A stretch of DNA of 64,000 nucleotides from JAGVSR01 sp963750715 (GTDB taxonomy: Bacteria; Pseudomonadota; Alphaproteobacteria; Rhizobiales; Hyphomicrobiaceae). The DNA lies in assembly GCA_963750715.1 (NCBI GenBank), contig CAVVRP010000008.1, forward strand, positions 496,001 to 560,000, in the 5' to 3' direction. The first letter of the stretch is position 1, and each line of letters starts with the position of its first letter. Shown in pieces: positions 38,270 to 47,130 of the stretch. The translations under genes and the position numbers were made by a program. The notes beneath the pieces were generated by a model, which saw only the letters and a program-made list of their open reading frames with translations, ran no database searches and was not told where the DNA came from.

Positions 38270-38769
38270 GGAATGCGTGGGCGACCGACCTCCCTGGGAA
38301 GAGCGTGCCCAGTATGCTTGACCAGACATGCGTCGGGGCTTGTTGGCGCAGAAAGCTATCGCAGACGGCACATAGAAGCCGCCAATCGTGAGCCGGTTGC
38401 AGTGAGGATTCGAGTCGATGCATGCGTGGACGGCAAAACACTGGATTGTCTCGGCGATCATCACCATCGTTGCGGTCGGATCATTCGTATTGATGTGGTC
38501 GTGAACCCGCAGGCACTGATTTCGTCTTCAAAGAGATGTTTCGCATTCAATCGTTTTATTCATGATTGCCGGGTTTGATCCACGCGAAAAAGCGATAACG
38601 CATGACCACCGGCGAGATTAACTTTCCAGCAGCCTGCTGCGGCTCGGTTATCTACAAGGTCGTTGTCGACGATGGGGTAATCAGGAATTACGGGTGCAAT
38701 GATATTCCAGGCCAAGTTGTTATGCCCCGTGCCGATGCTCCATCGGCGGTTCGCAGTTTTCTAAGCAGA
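38270..38769. other. Gene-poor stretch before tRNA-Arg
   Basis: About 500 bases. Two plus-strand open frames (38273-38578 and 38602-38799) have weak coding character; the second runs through the tRNA gene, so is probably not real. A short hydrophobic reading frame at 38418-38504 is listed separately. Confidence 0.45.
38418..38504 (+). CDS. Possible 28-residue single-pass membrane peptide
   Basis: ATG 38418 opens M-H-A-W-T-A-K-H-W followed by a continuous hydrophobic stretch (IVSAIITIVAVGSFVLMW) and a TGA at 38502-38504. The pattern, a short basic head then one transmembrane helix, is typical of small membrane proteins. A GTGAGGA motif lies 11-17 bases upstream, which is only a moderate ribosome binding site. 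It could be chance. Confidence 0.3.
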   Translation: MHAWTAKHWIVSAIITIVAVGSFVLMWS

Positions 38770-38846
38770 TGGCGCACCCGACAGGATTCGAACCTGTGAC
38801 CTTTGGATTCGGAATCCAACGCTCTATCCAGCTGAGCTACGGGTGC
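38770..38846 (-). tRNA. tRNA-Arg (anticodon CCG)
   Basis: The minus strand gives a 77-nt cloverleaf: acceptor GCACCCG paired with CGGGTGC, D-loop AGCTCAGCTGGATAGAGC, anticodon stem TTGGA/TCCAA around TTCCGAA, T-loop GGTTCGAATCC, and an encoded CCA. The anticodon CCG reads CGG. It sits alone between accessory genes and the AraC regulator. tRNA-Arg genes often serve as integration sites, but I see no integrase here. Confidence 0.97.
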
Positions 38847-38915
38847 TGACCGAGATCGGCGCGAAACGTCCTGATACTCTATTCAGGCCGCCACCGCAAA
38901 CCCTCGTAGGCGCGA

Positions 38916-39977
38916 TCAGTTCGATAATCCGCTCCGCAACCCGGCCGACGCCCGCAGCGTCTGGCGGTGGGCCCGCGGCGGCTCCTGAAACCAGCGCTGG
39001 GCGGCGCGGGTGAAAGCCGACGGTTCGGAGAAACCCAGAAGGAAGGCGATGTCCGTGAGCGGCAGATCGCTGTCGCGGAGATAGGAAATGGCGAGCTCCT
39101 TGCGCGTCTCTTGAAGTAAGTGTTCGAACGTGGTGCCGTGATCCGCGAGTTGGGTTTGCAGGACGCGCGTCGATAGCCCGATATCCTCGGCGACATTCTC
39201 CAGGGTGGCCCTACCGTCGGAGAGTTTGCTTATGATGGCTTTGCGGGATATCGCAACGATGTCATCTATGTTCGGACGGTCGGCCAGCATCCGCTCACCA
39301 AGGTTCTTGATGAGGTCGAACAGGCGCGGATCCGAATTCTCTTGTCGACGATCGAGGCTGCCGCCGTCCACAATGATGGCGTAGCCAGGCTGGTTGAATT
39401 CAATATGGGGTCCCAGGACGCGGGCCATATCGGCCTTGCACGGCGGAGCGCGATGCGGGAACTCAATGAGGAGCGGGTTCCACTGGGGTCCTGCAATCGA
39501 CCTCAATCGGAGCACCGTCACGGCAACCGAAAACAGCGAATAGTGAATTGATGGTCCGGATGATGGATCGGTCTGCGGAAGCCACCGCAGCGACGCCTGA
39601 TCCTTGGTCTCCTGCAGCTCAACTTCAGCAGGATGGAGGAACAAGGACAGGTAGCGGGTGATGGACCGAAGCGCCTGACGAATGGATCCGGCGTGCATCA
39701 GCAGGTAGCCGAGAATGCCGCTGCTGCCGGCCGGATATTCTTCCGCCCAATGCAAGCCAAGGCACGGGTCGTTGGCTTCCTGTGCTGACATTTCCAGGAC
39801 GCTGTTCACGGCGTCGAGCCGGACTTCGATATCAGGATCGGAGAAATCGATGCCATCGAGACCCGCAGACGTGATGATTGGACCAAGCGCAACGCCCCGG
39901 GCGTTGAGGAACCGCTCGAAACCTTCAAGAACTGAGGCTTTGACCAAGACCTCTTGCACGAAACTCTCCGCTATCAC
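38916..39977 (-). CDS. AraC-family transcriptional regulator with Arabinose_bd-type N-terminal domain
   Basis: A 353-residue regulator. The N-terminal two thirds match the OruR/ArgR-like class of AraC proteins (EANDPCLGLHWAEEYPAGSSGILGYLL, WNPLLIEFPHRAPP). The C-terminal HTH_18 contains two helix-turn-helix units, with LENVAEDIGLSTRVLQTQLADHGTTF and LPLTDIAFLLGFSEPSAFTRAAQRWF as the second, classic signature. The effector is unknown. It is divergent from the MarR gene, and the shared 196-bp region holds a perfect palindrome. Confidence 0.92.
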   Translation of the reverse strand: MIAESFVQEVLVKASVLEGFERFLNARGVALGPIITSAGLDGIDFSDPDIEVRLDAVNSVLEMSAQEANDPCLGLHWAEEYPAGSSGILGYLLMHAGSIRQALRSITRYLSLFLHPAEVELQETKDQASLRWLPQTDPSSGPSIHYSLFSVAVTVLRLRSIAGPQWNPLLIEFPHRAPPCKADMARVLGPHIEFNQPGYAIIVDGGSLDRRQENSDPRLFDLIKNLGERMLADRPNIDDIVAISRKAIISKLSDGRATLENVAEDIGLSTRVLQTQLADHGTTFEHLLQETRKELAISYLRDSDLPLTDIAFLLGFSEPSAFTRAAQRWFQEPPRAHRQTLRASAGLRSGLSN

Positions 39978-40024
39978 CCGCTTGGCTCTGTACGCATATG
40001 CAGCCTACTCAATAAAAAATGAGA

Positions 40025-40036
40025 ATGGTGCACCAT
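40025..40036. promoter_or_regulatory. 12-bp perfect palindrome between araC-type and marR-type genes
   Basis: ATGGTGCACCAT is identical to its reverse complement and lies 48 bp from the AraC start and 138 bp from the MarR start. A symmetric site of this kind would suit a dimeric MarR repressor. It is a candidate only. Confidence 0.35.
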
Positions 40037-40173
40037 CGGTCAATTCTTCTACACCGTAGGTCAAGCGGAACTTCAGATCAGATATTATGTGTACGGTTCT
40101 AGACGCCGGCGCGGCTGTCATTCGTCCGCGGCCGAACATAACTCAAAAACAACCTGTCTGGGGATTCTGATCC

Positions 40174-40629
40174 ATGAAGAAAGTTCGTTCGCATGGTGCT
40201 TCTGCGAGCATCATTCATCTGCTGCATCGCGCGGGGCAGCAAGCAGAAGAAATGTTTAGCAAGTCGCTCGGAAGCAGCGATATCACCGCGCGGCAGTACA
40301 TCGTGCTGGCAATCGTAGCCGATAGCGATGAGCCAAGCCAGACGACGATTTGCGAGCAATCCGGCATCGATCGCTCGACACTCGCCGACATCGTCCGGCG
40401 TCTGGTGTCGCGCGGCTTGTTGAGCCGCCGCCGCACCCGCCAGGATGCGCGCATGTATGCCGTTCGTCTCACCGAACAGGGCCGCCAGGCGCTGGAGAAG
40501 GCCGCCCGAGCGGCTCGTGAAGCCGATGTCGCATTGGTGAAACCGCTGACGGCCTCACAGCGGCAGGAGTTCGAGGCCGGTCTTCACCGGATCATCGGCA
40601 CGGGCCACATGACGAAAGCGGCTGCCTGA
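40174..40629 (+). CDS. MarR-family transcriptional regulator
   Basis: A winged-helix regulator of 151 residues. Recognition comes from ITARQYIVLAIVADSDEPSQTTIC, GIDRSTLADIVRRLVSRGLLSRRR and the wing DARMYAVRLTEQGRQAL. MarR proteins repress transport or detoxification genes and usually themselves. There is no obvious target next to it apart from the divergent AraC gene; polA follows after 77 bases but is not a typical MarR target. Confidence 0.92.
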   Translation: MKKVRSHGASASIIHLLHRAGQQAEEMFSKSLGSSDITARQYIVLAIVADSDEPSQTTICEQSGIDRSTLADIVRRLVSRGLLSRRRTRQDARMYAVRLTEQGRQALEKAARAAREADVALVKPLTASQRQEFEAGLHRIIGTGHMTKAAA

Positions 40630-40706
40630 CAGCGCTGAAGGATCGCGCTGACGGGCTGTTCGCAACCGGCTGACCAGCCGCGCGATACCGCCTATAGTCC
40701 GGCGCT

Positions 40707-43694
40707 ATGACAAAAGCTGCTTCTACAAACACGTCGCCCCGCGGGTACACTGTGCCCGCGGGCGATGCCACGCCGATCGTCAAGGGTAGCCATGTCTACC
40801 TTATCGACGGATCGGGTTATATCTTCCGCGCCTTCCATGCCTTACCGCCTTTGACGCGGCCGTCCGATGGACTGCCCGTGGGCGCCGTCCACGGCTTCTG
40901 CGCCATGTTGTGGAAGTTGATGGCCGAGTCCAAGCTTTCGGAAGCGCCGACGCACATTGCCATCATTTTCGACGCCGGCCGCGAAACATTCCGAAATCAG
41001 ATCTACGACAAGTACAAGGCGAACAGGCCGCCGCCGCCTGAGGAACTGGTGCCGCAGTTCCCGCTCATCCGCGAAGCCGTGAAGGCGTTCAATGTTGCCT
41101 GTATCGAGCAGGACGGTTATGAGGCCGACGATCTCATCGCCTCCTACGCCAAGGACGTCGTTGCGCGTGGCGGCGACGTAACCATCGTCTCTTCCGACAA
41201 GGACCTGATGCAGCTCGTGCGTCCCGGCGTTATCATGCTGGACGGCATGAAGAACAAGAAGATCGGCCGCGAGGAAGTGATCGAGAAGTTCGGGGTGCCG
41301 CCCGAAAAGGTGATTGACGTGCAGTCCCTGGCCGGAGACTCAGTCGACAACATCCCCGGCGTACCGGGCATTGGCATTAAGACCGCTGCGGAACTCATTG
41401 CTGAATACGGCGATCTCGACACGCTGCTTTTCCGCGCTAGCGACATCAAGCAGCCCAAGCGTCGCGAAAAGCTCATCGAGTTCGCCGATCAGGCCCGGAT
41501 TTCCCGCGAGCTCGTGCGCCTTAAGGACGACGTTCCCGAATCCGTCTCCATCGACGCTTGCGGTGTACGCGACCCCGATCCGCAAGCGCTGCTCGGGTTT
41601 CTGCGGGAGATGGAATTCAATACCCTCACCCGGCGCATCGCCGAAAGGCTTGGCGTGGATGCGCCGGCGCCGCTGGAGAAATCCGTTGGCGCTTCCCTGC
41701 GCGCTCCCGCTGTGGAGCCGAAACAGTCGGCCGATGCCCATACTCGGGCCGGCGCCGGGACGGCCGCTGCCGGCGCTGCGATCATCTCGCATAAAATCGT
41801 CGCGCTGCCGTTCGACCGGTCCAAGTACGAGACTATCCGAACCATCGAGAAGTTGCAGTCGTGGATCACGGCGTGCCGGGAGGCCGGTCGCTTCGCTTTC
41901 GATACGGAGACAACGGGGCTCGACGCCATGCAGGCCGATCTCGTCGGGTTTTCAATGGCCATCGCGCCGGGAACGGCGTGCTACGTGCCGCTCGCGCATA
42001 CTGGCGGAAGAGGCGATCTGTTCGGAGGAGGTGGCCTGATTTCAGGCCAGATGGACAGCCGCGTCGCCATCGGCGTCCTGAAGCCGTTGCTCGAGGACAG
42101 AGCCGTTCTGAAGATCGGACAAAACATCAAGTACGATACCCTTGTCCTTGCGCGGTATGGCATTGCCATCAATGCCGTGGACGATACCATGCTGATTTCC
42201 TATGCGCTCGATGCGGGTCGAGGCGGACACGGGATGGACGATCTCGCCGAACGCCATCTCAACCACACATGCATATCCTTCGATCATGTCATCGAGCATG
42301 CGACGGGCACTAAAAAGGCGGACAAGACATTCGCAGGTGTGCCGATCGACAAGGCGACCGAGTATGCCGCGGAGGACGCGGACGTGACGCTGCGGCTGTG
42401 GCTCAAGCTGAAGCCGCGTCTGGTGTCGGAGCGCATGACGACGGTTTACGAGACGCTGGAGCGGCCGCTGCTGCCTGTAATCGTCGAAATGGAGCAGGCC
42501 GGTATCGTCGTCGATCGCGACATTCTTCATCGCCTGTCATCGAAGTTCGCTCAGGGGATTGCGCGGCTCGAAGAGCAGGTCTTCGAGCTTGTCGGCCACA
42601 AGTTCAACCTCGGCAGTCCCAAGCAGCTTGGGGAAATCCTGTTCGACCGCCTGAAGCTGCCCGGCGGCAAGAAGACCAAGACCGGCCAATGGGAAACCCG
42701 CGCCGGGTTGCTCGACGATCTCGCCGCCAATGAGGAGTTGCCCGACGATGCTCGTCGTCTGATCAACACGATGCTCGAATGGCGGCAGCTGACGAAGCTC
42801 AGATCCACCTATACGGATGCGCTGCCAGGCTACATCGACGCGTCGACGGGGCGAATTCATACCAGCTACGCTCTGGCTGCCACGACAACCGGGCGGCTCG
42901 CCTCATCCGACCCCAATCTGCAGAATATTCCAATTCGAACCAAGGAAGGCCGCGAGATCCGAACGGCATTCATCGCTGACCACGGCATGAAGCTCGTCTC
43001 CGCGGACTACAGCCAGATCGAGTTGCGCGTACTCGCCCACATCGCGGACATTCCGCAGTTGAAGAAGGCGTTCGCGCAGGGACTGGACATTCACGCGATG
43101 ACGGCGTCGGAGATGTTCAGCGTGCCGCTGACGGATATGACGAGTGAGGTCCGCCGTCGCGCCAAGGCGATCAACTTCGGCATCATCTACGGCATCTCGG
43201 CCTTTGGCTTGGCCAACCAGCTTGGCATCAGCCGCGAAGAAGCCGGCGCGTATATCAAGACCTACTTCGAGCGTTTCCCGGGCATCAGGGACTACATGGA
43301 AGTAACGAAAAAGACCGCGCACGAGAACGGATATGTCGAGACGATCTTCGGGCGGCGCATCCACTATCCTGAGATCAACACCAAGAATCCGTCGATGCGC
43401 GGCTTTCTGGAGCGCGCAGCCATCAACGCGCCGATCCAGGGATCGGCTGCCGACATCATCCGGAGGGCCATGATCCGGATGCCGGCCGCGCTCGCCAGCG
43501 TGAATCTGCCGTCTGCCCGCATGCTGCTGCAGGTTCACGACGAACTCATCTTTGAAGTCGCAGCAGCGGATGCCGACGCAACCATCGCGACCGTAAGAAC
43601 CGTCATGGAAGGCGCTGCCGAACCCGCAGTCAAGTTGTCCGTTCCGATCCACGTCGATGCAAAGGCAGCCGACAACTGGGAGGCTGCGCACTGA
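40707..43694 (+). CDS. polA: DNA polymerase I
   Basis: A 995-residue PolA. The N-terminal 5'-3' exonuclease domain (YLIDGSGYIFRAFHALPP, DGYEADDLIAS, SSDKDLMQLV, GVPGIGIKTAAELI), a 3'-5' exonuclease domain with the DEDD motif start FAFDTETTGLDAMQADLVGFSMAI (catalytic Asp/Glu in DTE) and the family A polymerase motifs (YSQIELRVLAHI, RRRAKAINFGIIYG, QVHDELIFE) are present. It acts in Okazaki-fragment processing and repair. Start ATG 40707 leads into MTKAASTNT. Confidence 0.97.
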   Translation: MTKAASTNTSPRGYTVPAGDATPIVKGSHVYLIDGSGYIFRAFHALPPLTRPSDGLPVGAVHGFCAMLWKLMAESKLSEAPTHIAIIFDAGRETFRNQIYDKYKANRPPPPEELVPQFPLIREAVKAFNVACIEQDGYEADDLIASYAKDVVARGGDVTIVSSDKDLMQLVRPGVIMLDGMKNKKIGREEVIEKFGVPPEKVIDVQSLAGDSVDNIPGVPGIGIKTAAELIAEYGDLDTLLFRASDIKQPKRREKLIEFADQARISRELVRLKDDVPESVSIDACGVRDPDPQALLGFLREMEFNTLTRRIAERLGVDAPAPLEKSVGASLRAPAVEPKQSADAHTRAGAGTAAAGAAIISHKIVALPFDRSKYETIRTIEKLQSWITACREAGRFAFDTETTGLDAMQADLVGFSMAIAPGTACYVPLAHTGGRGDLFGGGGLISGQMDSRVAIGVLKPLLEDRAVLKIGQNIKYDTLVLARYGIAINAVDDTMLISYALDAGRGGHGMDDLAERHLNHTCISFDHVIEHATGTKKADKTFAGVPIDKATEYAAEDADVTLRLWLKLKPRLVSERMTTVYETLERPLLPVIVEMEQAGIVVDRDILHRLSSKFAQGIARLEEQVFELVGHKFNLGSPKQLGEILFDRLKLPGGKKTKTGQWETRAGLLDDLAANEELPDDARRLINTMLEWRQLTKLRSTYTDALPGYIDASTGRIHTSYALAATTTGRLASSDPNLQNIPIRTKEGREIRTAFIADHGMKLVSADYSQIELRVLAHIADIPQLKKAFAQGLDIHAMTASEMFSVPLTDMTSEVRRRAKAINFGIIYGISAFGLANQLGISREEAGAYIKTYFERFPGIRDYMEVTKKTAHENGYVETIFGRRIHYPEINTKNPSMRGFLERAAINAPIQGSAADIIRRAMIRMPAALASVNLPSARMLLQVHDELIFEVAAADADATIATVRTVMEGAAEPAVKLSVPIHVDAKAADNWEAAH

Positions 43695-43842
43695 CGCGGG
43701 CTGCGGCTGGGCCAGCGAATTTTATTCCATCGACACAGCAGTTTTTTTGATTTTCCGATTGCCAATTGCGACCGCATTTCAGGCGCGAAACATCGCAATT
43801 CTTTTCGGCAGTGATTCGTTTGCGCGACCGAGGGGAGCCACC

Positions 43843-44229
43843 ATGTCTAAACTGCATCTTCAAATCGAAGAAATGCGCATCCGTCTGACGGAGAATGCCC
43901 ACAACGAGCAGGCCTTGTTGAAGGCGCTCGGAGAGGCGCTGGTCCACGTTGATCAGAAGCTGCTGTCGGAAGTTCGAAGTCTTACAGCCGAGCACGAGGC
44001 GCGCCGCGGCGCAATCCTGGGTGAGCTGCAGATGCTGGCGTCCCGGCTGTGTGCGTTTCCGTTACCGCGCGAGCCGCACCCTCCGGCCATAGATAACGCC
44101 CTGCCGGAAAGCCCGACCGCCGTCGGCGCCAACGGCTATCCGCACGCTCCGGGAGATTGGCGCATGGCCGCCGGCAACATCGAAGACGACCTGGACATCT
44201 ATTGGCGCAGCCGCGATCCCAGGCACTGA
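43843..44229 (+). CDS. Hypothetical protein, helical N-terminus
   Basis: 128 residues from ATG 43843, with an AGGGGAG ribosome binding site six bases upstream. Residues 1-70 are predicted charged helix (LHLQIEEMRIRLTENAHNEQALLKAL, SEVRSLTAEHEARRGAILGELQMLASRL); the rest is proline-rich and ends in DDLDIYWRSRD. The longer frame from 43657 overlaps polA and is unlikely. I do not recognise the family; the role is unknown. It lies between polA and another small gene on the same strand. Confidence 0.65.
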   Translation: MSKLHLQIEEMRIRLTENAHNEQALLKALGEALVHVDQKLLSEVRSLTAEHEARRGAILGELQMLASRLCAFPLPREPHPPAIDNALPESPTAVGANGYPHAPGDWRMAAGNIEDDLDIYWRSRDPRH

Positions 44230-44421
44230 CCGGGGAGTGGTTTTGTGCCGTTAGCCGGTAAGCTGAAACATTTTTTCAGCGAGCCGGGCATTTTGCCGAT
44301 CATGTGCCATGCGAGTCACGGTATGATTCGATATGTGCTTTGCGTCGCATCCAGCAATGCGGACGGCCATCGTGCGCGACTGGCGTCCCGCCCTCACTTC
44401 CCCAATTTGGAGACTGACGGC

Positions 44422-44616
44422 ATGCCGAAGATCGAGTTGACGGATATTGACATCGAAACGCTGATCTACGCGCTTGGCGTGGCTACCGCTGACCTGAAGG
44501 AATCCATCGCTGACGCCGCGCAGAGCGCGGAAGACAAGCAGGAATGGACCGACTATCTCGCCGAGATCGAGGAAGTCAGCTTAAAGCTCACCAGCGGCAG
44601 CGCCTTGGCGGCCTGA
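44422..44616 (+). CDS. Hypothetical small acidic protein
   Basis: 64 residues from ATG 44422: MPKIELTDIDIETLIYALGV, then a helical acidic part ADAAQSAEDKQEWTDYLAEIEEVSLKL. GGAG about nine bases upstream supports the start. No family recognised. The fold looks like a compact helical bundle; a regulatory or adaptor role is possible but unsupported. Confidence 0.6.
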   Translation: MPKIELTDIDIETLIYALGVATADLKESIADAAQSAEDKQEWTDYLAEIEEVSLKLTSGSALAA

Positions 44617-44706
44617 CGGTTACCGGCCAAGCCGACGACATGGAAATGGCGCTACCACGGGCCGCGGGGCGCCATTTTTCTTGCGACTGGCCGATGCGCG
44701 AGAAGG

Positions 44707-45513
44707 TCAACTGGCCGGACCGATCGCGAAGCTCCGCGTCCAGCTGGCGCCGCTCGTGTCGCTGGCCGTCACGGACATTTCAGTGGCGCCGTTGGTGACG
44801 TAGTCGAACTCGATCTTCGGGTTCTGGGCCAATGTGATCGAGCCGGTCAGTTCGAAGATCGTCTCGTCCCCCTGCCGGGCGACGACGCGGTCCACCATGA
44901 GCAGCGGCACATAAAGCAGCGTGGTCGGGTCCAGCACCATGCCGGTGTGATTGGGGTGGTTCAGCTCGAACCTCGCCATCTGGTCGGCATGCGATGCGAC
45001 GGCTATTTGGCCCGTCAGCGCGAACGTCATCCGGCCCATGTTGGCTGCGATCTCGGCGGGATCGCCCATCGGCGGGGCCGAGCACGAGGCTTGACCGCCC
45101 GCAAACTTCACCAGCCGTTCAGCGGCGTAAAGTTCGCCGTCGGCGCTTTCCACCACGACATGAACATCGGACTGCTGGTTGAGGCGGATGTAGGTCGTAA
45201 TAGCGGCATGATTGCGCTCCCCGCCGAGCTTGAAAACGGCAGCGATAGGAGACGGGTTCTCATCGACGATGAAGCTGATCGAGCGAATGGCACTGCCGAC
45301 CGGCAACTTCACCTCAGCCTTGAGCGGTGCGGAACGAACGTTGTCGGGACGGTAAGGGGCATAGAGTGCGATCACCCCGTCGCCGCTCAGGATGGCGCGC
45401 GTGCCATAGACTTCGGAACGGATGCCGTCCCACGTTGAGCCGGCCAACGTGGGGCTGGCGGATGCTGCGAGCAGGACAACCGTCGCGAGGCCTGTGAAGC
45501 TGCGTGGGCGCAC
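44707..45513 (-). CDS. Quinoprotein dehydrogenase-associated SoxYZ-like carrier
   Basis: A secreted protein of about 268 residues. GTG 45513 (with GGAG upstream) gives a signal peptide ending near ASASPTLA. The middle part resembles SoxY with a cysteine in A-S-C-S-A-P; the C-terminal part resembles SoxZ (NHTGMVLDPTTLLYVPLLMVDRVVARQGDETIFELTG, split across strands). Family members accompany PQQ-dependent methanol or alcohol dehydrogenases in methylotrophs. No mxa/xox gene is in the window, so this copy is isolated. Confidence 0.82.
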   Translation of the reverse strand: MRPRSFTGLATVVLLAASASPTLAGSTWDGIRSEVYGTRAILSGDGVIALYAPYRPDNVRSAPLKAEVKLPVGSAIRSISFIVDENPSPIAAVFKLGGERNHAAITTYIRLNQQSDVHVVVESADGELYAAERLVKFAGGQASCSAPPMGDPAEIAANMGRMTFALTGQIAVASHADQMARFELNHPNHTGMVLDPTTLLYVPLLMVDRVVARQGDETIFELTGSITLAQNPKIEFDYVTNGATEMSVTASDTSGASWTRSFAIGPAS

Positions 45514-45582
45514 GTATTGATCTCCGTGGGCAACCAACCGGCTCAGCCGGTAACGATTGACCAGAGTCTTTGTAATCGAGCC

Positions 45583-46105
45583 TCATGTCAATGAAGAGCG
45601 CGGGTCTGGGTTCACGTCATGAGTCAACTTATCGCGACGCCACCGGCTCTTTAGCGTACCATGATAGAATTCGCCGTTGTTGCCCTTGATGGCACAGCCG
45701 GCAGGCTTGGCTATTTCAGCCGTCTGCCGGCGCTTCTCGCGAAATACCCATGCGGGTTCGGCCTCGCCCTGCCAGTTGCCCGCGCCAGCGTTGGGCGCCT
45801 GAGCCTCGACCTGCACGTAACTGTTTGAGTACTTTACGAAAGTCCAGGCGAAGCCGGTGCGGAACATGGCCTCGTTGATATCCGGGCCAACGACGCTGCA
45901 CACCCCGAGAGCGCGGTCGCACTGGTCCCGGCCCATGGACTTCACAGGCGACGCGGCGGCCTTCGAGATCCGGCCAAGCGCCGGCCGCAGGTTTGCGACA
46001 CCTCGGGGGAGTCGATTCCAAACGGATTCGATGACCGCCAATTTCCAGAGTGTCACCCGGCGCAACCACTGGGATCGCGAGGGCCTGGGTTCGGCGGATC
46101 GGCAA
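45583..46105 (-). pseudogene. Degenerate thermonuclease (SNase-like) gene
   Basis: Parts of a secreted-type SNase-like nuclease are scattered over three frames. One frame has PGDTLEIGGHRIRLE, a second (I-D-S-P-E-V-S-Q-T-C-G-R) continues the active-site region, the first returns with EGRRVACEVHG, and another gives GRDQCDRALGVCSV, EAMFRTGFAWTFVKYS and GNWQGEAEPAWVFREKRRQTAEI. Several indels and a missing stretch of roughly 15-20 codons between the catalytic Glu region and EGRRV are needed to explain this. No signal peptide is found. Most likely a decaying gene; the GGG-to-GG step at its middle resembles the other +1 shifts. Confidence 0.75.
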
Positions 46106-46149
46106 CCGCTCAGACGGAAAAAACGATCAGTATACGGATTAGCTGTCAC

Positions 46150-47130
46150 CGAGCGGTGGTTTCGCTAGGCTAATTCATCTATAGGTTGAACATGAGACTC
46201 GAATGGCGCGCTCTTGACGCAATTATCTCGGTGTCTTGTAAGGAATTTTCTAGATAATTATATGTTATAGCTAGCAAAAATACTAAATAAACCGTGCGAT
46301 TCATGTTTCGTCTATTGGTTGCAGTCAAGATCTTCCGGCTGCCCCAGCAGCACCCCAAAAACCTAATGCGGCGGCGGCAAGAAATTGAGTGAAAGCCAGC
46401 CGCGGTGATGCGCTGGCGTTAAGCGCGCCAGGCACAGTTCGATCGATTTCTGTCTGTCATAACTCCTCCGGCTTCCGTCTTTAGAGCCATGGCGGAAGCC
46501 AGCCGCTCGATCTCGAAGTTTCGCCGCGCTATCGGCCAGCTGACGGCCGTCTCCGGCTCAAGTTCGGCGCAAAGCGTCCTGACGAACTACTTCTCCTGAA
46601 AAGAACTGCTTCACTCGGCGTACTTCGATGTGCCGGCCTTCCGTAAGTTGGCCGCCCGCGCGGTCGCGACCGCTGAAGGCTTTGCGCGGAGCGCCCGGTT
46701 CATCGCGGATCCTGACTTCGGCCGAACGGGACAATGGCTGGCCGAAATCGACGGCGCGCAGCCGACACAACAGCCGGGAACGATACCGTCGGATGCTGAT
46801 GACGCCGCGGCTGTGCGGCGGTCGTCGCGTCGACAATCAAGGCCAAACCGCAGACAACGAATCGCGATGCGCTATTTCTGCGATGCCGACCGTAGCGTCA
46901 CCACTGCCGAAGCGAAATTCGAACCCCGCTGAGTCGCGTTAAAGCCTTATGAAGTGTTGTGAAAAAAATCTTGGCATAGGGGGCAAATTGTTCTTGCGTA
47001 GGGGGGCCGTTGGTCTCATATGCACGCTTCTCCGTTCGTCCACCTGCCCCTAAGGTCAAGGACTTGATCCCCACACCCCGAAGGTAAGGAGCGGATGGGT
47101 TGAATCTATCTGCTGGTTGGGGAGGGTCAT
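46150..47130. other. Long gene-poor region with an AT-rich core
   Basis: About 980 bases. Positions about 46195-46330 are clearly AT-rich (for example AATTATATGTTATAGCTAGC) against the GC-rich background. Frames at 46488-46600 and 46630-46932 on the plus strand look weakly protein-like but are separated by a stop and are unrecognised. The 3' end leads to a good ribosome binding site (GGGGAGGG) for the gene at 47131. Confidence 0.55.

Noticed and set aside
38602..38799. 65-codon frame running into tRNA-Arg
   Set aside because: It overlaps the tRNA gene and has no ribosome binding site.
38770..38846. tRNA-Arg as an integrated-element attachment site
   Set aside because: No integrase, no direct repeat of the tRNA 3' end and no element boundary were found in the window.
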